Origin: Rhyacichthys aspro
Taxonomy: Eukaryota; Chordata; Actinopteri; Gobiiformes; Rhyacichthyidae
Reading direction: 5' to 3'
Assembly: GCA_036850595.1 (NCBI GenBank)
Contig: CM072170.1
Span: 18,770,051 to 18,834,050, forward strand
Length of the DNA: 64,000 bases
How positions within the stretch are numbered: the stretch's first letter is position 1; every line of letters starts with the position of its first letter. A model generated the notes under the pieces. The model was not told the origin of the DNA, did no database searches, and saw nothing but the letters and a program-made list of their open reading frames with translations. Position numbers and translations under genes: made by a program. Below are positions 55,935 to 64,000 of the stretch, piece by piece.

Positions 55935-56325
55935 TGTCATGGAATAATAATATAAAAATAAAGGTTATTTATATAGCACATTTCATATAACAAGCATAGA
56001 CTCAATGTGCTTAAGTGCAGAAATAAAACACATGACAACAATAAAATAAAAACAGAATGCAAGGTAAAATTAGGTGAAATTAAAGTTAATATTAAAATTA
56101 ACCAAAAGCTTCTGAGAGTAGGTTGTGAGGTGGAAGAGAGTTCCAAAGTTTTGGTTGAGAGTGACTAACTGCCCCCAAGCAGATCGGGATTATACTTGGG
56201 GGACAGATAAAGGATGAATGAGTGACAACTTGTGAAGAAGAGGAATAAAGTGGGGGTACAGGGTGAACCTTTTCCTTTTTCAGACACTTGGGTTTTAGAA
56301 AGATGTCATTAACTATGCACAATAT
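55935..56325 (-). mobile_element. L2-like LINE 3' end
   Basis: The minus strand reads 'AVSHSQPKLWNSLPPH' (near 56120-56175), equivalent to the conserved AFS-APKLWNSLP block near the end of L2/Rex-type ORF2. The 3' end at the left reads 'atgaaatgtgctatataaat' on the minus strand, the usual tail. The rest of the ORF is missing or unreadable. It belongs to a different family from the copies at 39489 and 61911, which lack this wording. Confidence 0.55.
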
Positions 56326-59300
56326 TCATAGTCTGTATACAAATGTAAACGAAGAAGGATGGCCTCCTGAAAACTTTAAACAAATAATTATTTTACTTAC
56401 TTTTTCCACCTTTCTCCAAATTGACTTGACCAATAAATGATAAACTAATGCTTATAAGCAGCTCACAGCAAATTACAACATTTACTTAACAAATTTTGGA
56501 AACATAACACTTGTCTGCACAATATATTATATATTATAATATATTTTGTATTATAAATGTATTACTTTGACATCAGCAAAACTGCGCAAAAATTCTGTGT
56601 GATAACTGTGACTGAATACTGTCATTAGTGCTTTGAAGTTTGGCTCATAGATAAAGTAAAGATATATGTCAGTAGGGCTTCTCCTGGACTTTAATTTTAA
56701 TATTTACATCTTTGAAAACAGCATTTTAAGTAGTTAGGTCACATTATTGTTCTAAAAGGAGTGTAAGTGAGTGTGTTTAGTTTTACCATTGGATCAGTAA
56801 AAAACTAAGTCTAGTAGCAATGCAGTTCTTCATGCACCTTGTTTCCTGAATAGTCTGTATTTCAGACAGCAGGTTAACACACTTAGTCAACCAGTAAACA
56901 TCAGCATAGGTCTCTGTAAGAAGCAGTGAGCTCATCCAGTAATGCATGCAAATTGAAATAAATTCCCAGCTTAAACCACTGTTGTCATCACATGACAAGT
57001 CTACACAGTGGAGCCACTGATGTTTGTTTATTGTTTGTTTTGTTTGTGTTTGTTGTCACAGGGTCAGCCTGGGGCCCCACATCGAGGACACAGTCGAGTG
57101 AAACGGTGTGCTGCTCTGAGGCAGCTCTGCTCAGCTTCCTCATAGAGGATGCTGCACATTGACACAGGGAATAAACATCTATAGTGTGCACAGAGGCCCC
57201 TCCATGATAGCTCATGTTTCAAAGGCTAAGTGCTGCATGATGACATTTGTGACAGGCACATCAAATATTAACCTGTCAATTACTATTAACCCTTAGTTTA
57301 GAGCATCATTGAGCCCCACAAAGCTGTACCTCCATAGCTCTTCTATCTAGATTACAAATGTGACAGAGTGCAATTTCAGTCAGACTAATATGTTAACAGT
57401 CATTTACATTTCTCGTGTATAAATGTGATCTGTTACAATCCAACAATAACTGTACTTCTTGCTTACTGTAGTTACTCTATTTAATTTAATTCATGAGAAA
57501 TTAAAAGAGGTCTATATATTGCACAGGTTTGTTTTGAGAGCTTACATATGCAGAATTTGGAGAAACGTGCCATTGGCCACATTTTTTGTTGCCTTGGTTG
57601 GTTGTTGTTATCAGATTTCCTGCTTGGTGTGTATAGGCTATATATTATGCATAGTGTTAATGCATTTGCTCTGTTTCATGCAGACTGTGAGGAGAAGGCT
57701 GTTGCATCAGCAGCAGCAGTTTGAGGTGAGGTAATTGAATGGAAACCTGGGCACCTAACATTCACTATTCCCCAGGGTCTCGTGGAGCATTTTCCCCCGC
57801 TCTGGAAATGGAAACATCCTCTCTGACTCCTGGGATGCACATGTGAAATTCATCTATCAGATCTCTCTGGTGTATATAAATACCCATGAGGAGCAGATTT
57901 GTCCTCTAATACAAGGCTGGAAATGGATGGGACTGGTTCAAGTAGGTGGTAAAGTGCTTGGAGCAAGAATTGCTGTTTTCAGGCCTATTTCCTCAAATAA
58001 AAGCAATCAGCAAAATATTAAGCTCACTGATCCACATTTAGCGAACGGGGAGCTGTCTCGAAACATTGCCTTCGAGTAAAGAGGTCTGTGCTGCAGAGGG
58101 ATGCATCACTCAGGCAGACATGCTGGCCAACTTTAGATGCATCCAGTTTTGGCTAAAGCTCCATGGAAGGGATACTCTGACATTTGGAATTTATTTCTCA
58201 GCACCAGAGCGTTTTGTAGCAGGATGGAAAAAGAAGCGGCTGGGCTGTTGTCAGAGAAGACAAACTGTGTTAACAAAGTGCTTTTAGCATAGCTCAGAGG
58301 CAAACACACAAACTGATGATCAGAATATACAGTTGTATATTATTTACTATCAGTGTTTGGCTTGTTCAGTAGTGAGACTTTAAATGGCTTCTATGACTTT
58401 TTTGAAAGATTTGAAAGACAATTAAACAAAGAAAGACAAGAAAGATTTGAAAACAATTTGAAAGACAAAGGTCTATGGTTTATAATTGAAACTGAACTGA
58501 AACTAAATCAAAGGGAGGGACATTCTTTTACTGACCCTATCTGTGTTTTGATGGGTCTTGAACTAACATACAGCCATTTACAGATGCTTTATTTCAAACC
58601 TCAAGATTTATGTATGGGGTTCATGTTTAAAGCCATGTATAAAAAGCTAATCTCTGCAGACAGATTGATGTATCTAGGTTGCATCAGAGTCAGGTTAGTG
58701 CAGAGGCATGAGCACTGGGTGATGGTTAACAGCTAAATGCAAGATTTACTATTCCTCACATTTTTAAGTAGTTTATGCTGTTATTATATCAGCATAAATC
58801 AGCTTTTTTTATTGCCTGAGAAAAAAGCCACCTAGTGAATTTATGGCATTACTCAGTCACCTTTCCTAAAGGCAGTATAAAAATGTCAAAACTATTGGTT
58901 ATATGCACACTACTAATTAAAAAAGGACAGATACCACATGTGAGAGTGTCGTGCCAGAATAGGTGGGGAAAAATACTGACAGTATTAGTCTTCAGATGGG
59001 GGATGTTCTAGAGAAAAAGCAACCACTCTTTCTTTTTGTTTTTTTAATGGAAATGGCCCAGTGGAAATGATGCATACCTAGATAAAGTTCATCCTGGTTG
59101 ATTTCTTTAAGTATTTTTTTCTGTGATGTTCCTAGTTATGGGATGAGTGCCTTCACTCATGATTTTCGTTTTCCTCCCCCAGCCGCACCTTGTTGATGTT
59201 CTGTCCAGTCCAGACATCTCACAAAGTTTATTAAAGAAGGCTTGGAGTTTTGGTGGTGACAACATCAGCCCATCAGCCCTGACAACATCAACCCATCAGC

Positions 59301-60179
59301 TGATGGCTGTACTCACACAGCTGGGGTTTAGCTCTGAGCCTCCTTCAACATGAAACCCTATGGAACAGTAAGGTCACCCAACAGGAAAAATCCTGGGCTA
59401 TTATCATTCTGCCTTCAGTAGTCAGACAGTATCGTGTTGGACATGATGCAGACAAGAAGTACATCCCAGACTGTATTAGCAAAACCAAGAGCTGTAAAAT
59501 AGCTCACAGCAGGCATCCAAGCATGTGGATGGATACTGCCCCAAAGTACTGAGAGATATATTATGAGCCTGTCAAAGCACACTCACTTCATAGTCCCAGA
59601 CTGCCTGCAAGCATGAGTGAATTTAACATCAAAAGTCTGGCAGTAGTCACATAGAGAAGTGAGGACAATGTTTAAAGGACTGCTTAAAAAGGAAATTTCT
59701 CATTTTTGACTCCATCACATACTTGTCATCGTCACTACCAGTTGGAAGTCCTCTCCAGATGGTAAAATAGGGTGACTTTTACTAGTTTTTATTGTTATTT
59801 TACATGTTGTGTATGCAATTTTCTCGCCGGGACCAGGCACACTTGTAAAAGCTCAAACCAATAGGATATTTATTTCTGTTACTCCATATGACCTCTATCT
59901 CATATGATACTGGTAGCTGGTGTGAATAGACTGTTAAGTGATTTGCTTAGGGGAAAGTCTTCTGGAGAGCTGGATCTAAATGCGGTCTTGTTTAGCCCCT
60001 TTGTGGAGTTGTTCCAGCTGTTGTTAATGTCAACAGGCATTCCAACCAAATGGACTGAATGTTTCTGTGTCTTTTAAACACAAACTGAAAAAAAAAAAAA
60101 ATGTTTTATTAAAGCCACTTTGTTCACTTTTGTGTGGACCTTATGACTCTAGACAGGAACACAAAAATATATAGGGGTG
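56326..60179. other. Long interval without a recognised gene
   Basis: The longest non-repeat frame of the window is here: plus strand 58353-58736, 127 codons, with a charged segment 'ERFERQLNKERQERFENNLK' built from near-repeats of gaaagatttgaaagacaa. It has no recognised domain and I do not call it a gene. A near-duplicate 23-bp word (acaacatcagcccatcagc / acaacatcaacccatcagc) lies at 59260-59301. GC-richer patches at 57060-57200 and 57770-57840 are unassigned. Confidence 0.35.
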
Positions 60180-60262
60180 ACAGGCAAGGAAGGGCTCAGT
60201 GTCTTGCCCAAGGACACTTCGATAGCATGAACGGGGAGAACAGGGATTGAATACCCAACCTA
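60180..60262 (-). mobile_element. SINE fragment (5728-type core), antisense
   Basis: 'ctcagtgtcttgcccaagg' plus 'acacttcgatagcatgaac' and 'cagggattgaataccc' match the same positions of the SINE at 5728-6013. Only about 80 bases around the 'ccttgggcaagacac' core and a degenerate head remain. Confidence 0.5.
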
Positions 60263-61189
60263 AGCTGAACATCATTGAGGAGGAGAAAAAGAACTATCAA
60301 TGTTTTCTAGAGTTCTACATTTCTCTGTGAAAGATTATATTATGTAGGTCTTGAAAGATGCAAATGTGTATTTAGTGTGTACGCCGTGATACTACAAGAT
60401 TCTCCACTGTATATTTTCACATTACAACATGTTTAATCAAACCTGCAGGTCTGATAAGGCCTTTTATCTACCTTGAGAAGAACTTCTGACCAGGAAAGTC
60501 TTTGTAGTTGCTCTTTTTCAGTTTTCTGTCTTTGCATATGCACGGAAAGCGCTCACGCTGCTTGCTTCTTATGTGAACACATGCATAATTTAAGTGAGGC
60601 TTTCTCCAAACGCTGCTGTTTGTTGAACAGAAGCAGAAGGAAGCCCAGCGGCGCTCCAACAGCTTCTGGTCTCAGGGGATTGCTCAGTGCATGACCTCAC
60701 TGACCCATCACAAGAACACTGTCACACTTTACATACCAAGGACTGATTCTAACATCTAAAGGCCAAATTTACTAAGCGGGGCTACTGAGTATTTACCAAA
60801 GGATTTACTAAAACTATTTTTAGTAAAGGATTGAGGGTCAGCCTACAGCCTTTTTAACTGTAATCATTTCCACCCACTTGTTCAACCTTAAACAATGGTT
60901 TTAGTTTATGGACAAACGAACACAACTAAAAGCGACTGTTTGCCAGCCTGTTTATGCATGACATACAAATTACATCTAAGTGAATCACAAACATGCTCTG
61001 TGATTGTGCCTGCAGCGAGGAGCAGCTAGAGTCAGAATCTCTACTATGTGAAGGTGGTTATTATGTGCAGGGCAAACTTTCTGGGAGAAGAGTTGAAGCC
61101 TTACAGCTGTGATGTTAATGAAGAGCTTACTTAGTGACTTTTGGCGGACTTAGGACTTTTTTGGGAGTTTTTTTGCTGTTAAGTTGAGT
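60263..61189. other. No gene recognised
   Basis: Frames on opposite strands at 60468-60694 overlap and have no motif. The stretch 60600-60720 is GC-richer. Confidence 0.35.
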
Positions 61190-61410
61190 TGAGATGAGTT
61201 GGTTTGTCATTGCACTGCAGTGCATTGCAGAGAAAAATTAAAAACAGACAATCACACAAAACTATAATAACAATAATAAAAACAATAAATACCCAATTAA
61301 AAATACCCTGCATGTTAAAATTGGATTGCACATAGAAGCAAGATATGTCTTTTCACTGTTGTAAGCCCTCACAGCCCATGGATAAAAACTGTTTTTGAGT
61401 CAATTTGTGC
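61190..61410. repeat. Retroelement 3'-region-like fragment
   Basis: 'tttgtcattgcactgcagtg' followed by an A-rich stretch and 'cacagcccatggataaaaac' + 'tgtttttgagtc' resemble the untranslated 3' part of a fish LINE whose consensus has 'gatggcccgtggaaagaaactgttcttgagtct'. No coding sequence accompanies it. Confidence 0.35.
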
Positions 61411-61910
61411 TGCTTTTAAAGGCAGGACAGTGTTAATAGACATGAAACCGGGTGTGAGAGAGTGCGGAATGACATGGAGCAAATGGTCTCGATCCAGAAG
61501 CAAATCCCTTTATTATGCCTCTGGGGAAATTCATAGTCAGCAGCCACCAACAGGGGGCCCCCAGCCTGTTTTGATATTGGGGGAAACCGGAGTAACAAAA
61601 TTATGTATTGCTCCAGGGGCAATATCATATTTAATTGAGAGCTTTTATTTTTCCAGTGGGATGCAAAATTAGCTTTTTTAATGGGTGTCTATACAATAAT
61701 CATAAAGCTGCCAATGTTTTATTTCCAGTAATCACGCTGCATGACTTGTCTAAAATTGAGATGATCAAAAATGCTGGGGAAATTATGTTACAGATTTATT
61801 TTGCCGGAAGGAAGGTGAAATGCTGGCTTACAAAATGTATTTTGATTTAAACTGTAAGATGCTAATAATGCTGTCATACAAGGTATGACACATAACTGAC
61901 GTAAGCCGTG
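61411..61910. other. No gene recognised
   Basis: Overlapping frames of 70-80 codons on both strands, no motif. 'gccaccaacagggggccccc' at 61543-61562 is a local GC-rich word. Confidence 0.35.
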
Positions 61911-62830
61911 CAATAGATGTGTCACTGACAGATAGTCCATCATATGTACAATGAATGAGAAATTAATGGCCCATGGTAATCTCAGCAGGAACAGTTCATC
62001 TGAGTGAGTTGAACTGGGGCCAGGAGGGGTCCATGGGTTGGGACAGGATCACAGATGGAGCACAGCTAAGGTCTAGTCATCACTGAGACGTCTAACAGCA
62101 GCCGGATATCTAAAAATAGTGATAAAGAGCAACAATTTGTGAACAGCAAAGAACTAAGCAGAAATGTAAATAATATTGTAATGCCAGAGGATAGAAGCTC
62201 AGTGTGTCCATCCTTCCTCATTGAATAGGCCAGGAAAATCACAGCTAATCTATATATATCCAGACCATAAGCTCTATCAAAAAGGAAAGTCTTAAGTCAA
62301 ACGTTAAATGTAGAGACTGTGTCTGCCTCTTTAACGAGAGCTGGGAACTGATTCTATAAAACAAGAGCTTGGTAACTAAAGGCTTTAACTACCATTGTAC
62401 TGAAACGATGGCAACGACTAGTAGCCCTGCATTTTGAGAACGAAGCGTTCTGTTAGGACGGAACAGCACTCTGGGTCTCTGAGATAGGACAGGGCCTTCC
62501 CACGGAGGGCCTTGTAAGTGAGGAGAAGGATTTTGAAGCCAGTAAAGAGAGGTGGGGTGCACTGGGGTAATGTATTCTCATCTACTGCGTTTTGGATGAG
62601 CTGAAAACATTTCAAGGAGTTATTTGGGCATCCGGCCAGGAGAGAATTACAGTTATCTAAGCTCAGTGTAACAAATGTATGGATTTGTTTTTCAGCATCA
62701 CTTTTGGATAAGATATTGCTAATTTTGGCTATGTTGAGCAGATGAAAAAATGCAGTCCTTTTTTTAACTTCATTCAGTGTTTTACTATTGGAATCGCTTT
62801 GGGTGTGGTATAGAACCTCCAATGACACCA
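61911..62830 (-). mobile_element. L2/Rex1-like LINE, second copy of the 39489 family
   Basis: The minus strand reads 'SNILSKSDAEKQIHTFVT', 'LDNCNSLLAGCPNNSLKCF', 'QLIQNAVDEN' then 'FTGFKILLLTYKALRGKALS' and 'YLRDPE' (62440-62720), the end of the reverse transcriptase and the C-terminus. The untranslated part to the left ('gggttgggacaggatcacag', 'cagaggatagaagctcagtg') matches the 39489-40660 copy. This copy keeps residues the other has lost (CNSLLAGCPNN) but misses about 200 bp of the 3' end and its tail. It deletes 'AARILKGT..HITPV' and is frameshifted. Confidence 0.75.
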
Positions 62831-64000
62831 CGTCTGTCTTTGACAGACAGGTTGACTGTACCTAGGGCAAGCCCCCCCTCAGCGCTTCAGGCTAGCTAAC
62901 TGTTCAACTGTTCACAGATGGACCATAAAGGATAACGTCGCATAAAGCAGTTTCCCGGCTCCGGCTTGGATTCGCTCAGTAAGTTCTCACGAACTTTTAC
63001 ATTAGCTATTAAACGGTAGGTGTTAGCAGTGTCCGCAACAAGACGAGCTACGAACCTTAAGTTTTACAAGTTTGGTTTATGTGTGTTTTAAACGACAAAT
63101 CTTGGTCAAATATTACTCCAAGGTTCCTGACAGTTGAACTCGAAGCTACAGTTAATTAAAAAATTATTCTATAGCATAAAACGAGCTTATTACTTTCACC
63201 TTCCATCAGCCACAAAAAGAATGTTTTTACACTACACACTTACTTTACATAACTCTGTTCTGAGAGAGTGACGATTTCTACAGTAGATCACCTTAACCGC
63301 ATTGTGGACATTCAAACGAGACAGTCCCGTTCTAATCATCTGTATTTGACATGATTATATAAAACATGACATAAAAAATACAATAAACCAAATAAATACT
63401 TCATGCATCATGATACCTTTTCTCTGTTCAGTCTGTGGACTGTATATTGTCTTGTTCTTCATCCTTCTACAGTCTACCTGGACAAGGCTGGTGAGAACAT
63501 AAAGCTTACAACACAAACATAAATGTATATTGTAATATAGTTTTGACAGTTTTGATGTATGTGGGAAACAAGCTAAAACCCCAATCTCTGGTAAACATAA
63601 ACAGGACTAACTGTACCTGGCTGATTTAGCTCAAATTCATGTTGTAAATAGTTTTTACAGACAGCAGGCTGCAGTTTGATGTCTGGTCATAACATTACTG
63701 ATTCTAGATGTATTATTATAATATCCTTTGTTGAGGTAACTATTATTTCTTTGGGGTTAATAGAGACAGTACAGAGATGACTCAGTGTATTTTACGTCTT
63801 GTTTTTTACAACAGACTGACGGCAGGTCCATGTTTAGCTTCTATCAAAGTTCACTACGTTTTGAAATGATCGAGATAAATACAGACTGTGACAAATACAT
63901 TTCTTTAGCCTACTACACACTCAAACAAAGAACTCAGACAGGACTCTAACAGAGATATATCTGCAGAAAAAGTTAAATGGTCAGATAATGCTGTACCGTG
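62831..64000. other. No gene recognised; GC-richer at 62850-63060
   Basis: The stretch 62840-63060 (ggcaagcccccc, cccggctccggcttggattc) is richer in GC and CG than the surrounding DNA. The rest is AT-rich with short frames only. No exon or promoter signature can be supported. Confidence 0.3.

Noticed and set aside
1..64000. CRISPR array, prokaryotic defence or operon structure
   Set aside because: No regularly spaced short repeats and no compact co-directional genes. The repeat content is that of a vertebrate genome.

Overview
This 64 kb window looks like teleost fish nuclear DNA, probably from a spiny-rayed (percomorph) fish. It is AT-rich, has long (TA)n and (GT)n tracts, and is full of fish-type interspersed repeats: tRNA-derived SINEs, RTE, L2/Rex1-like, L1/Tx1-like and R2-superfamily LINEs, a BEL/Pao LTR element, and hAT-like and TTAA-flanked DNA transposon remnants. 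I found no host protein-coding exon, no bona fide RNA gene, no CRISPR array and no prokaryotic-type operon. Every longer reading frame that I could recognise is a decayed transposon protein. The window is best read as one large intron or an intergenic interval.

Layout. 0-5 kb: hAT and MITE scraps, a SINE, and the last codons of a LINE. 5.1-6.1 kb: a TTAA-bounded inverted-repeat element with a SINE nested in it. 6.7-8.5 kb: a decayed RTE-clade LINE on the minus strand. 10-13 kb: hAT-like elements and transposon ends. 14-18.5 kb: SINE pieces and a deleted LINE reverse-transcriptase fragment. 20.2-21.3 kb: a hAT element with recognisable termini and an 8-bp target duplication. 21.5-22.6 kb: a non-autonomous element carrying a SINE. 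A second, oppositely oriented copy of the same element, also carrying a SINE, lies at 54.2-55.4 kb. 22.9-23.3 kb: a block of pure homopolymers that is probably a sequencing or assembly artefact. 26-33 kb: a (TA)40 tract, a broken reading frame of a fish multicopy family, several hairpins, and another TTAA-bounded element.

The densest part is 37.6-45.3 kb. It holds a BEL/Pao integrase remnant, a LINE linker fragment, an L2/Rex1-like LINE, an L1/Tx1-type LINE interrupted by a SINE, and then a plus-strand LINE of the type that carries a restriction-like endonuclease. From 45 to 64 kb there is mostly unrecognised sequence with scattered SINEs and two more LINE fragments.

How it fits together. 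None of these elements appears able to move. The RTE copy has lost its catalytic aspartates, the L1/Tx1 copy is frameshifted and split, and the R2-superfamily copy lacks the reverse-transcriptase palm. Most recognisable LINE fragments are on the minus strand (about eight of ten). If the window is intronic, that weakly suggests a host gene on the plus strand. Family names come from recognised protein motifs and remembered repeat sequences, not from a database search. Element borders are approximate unless terminal repeats are stated.
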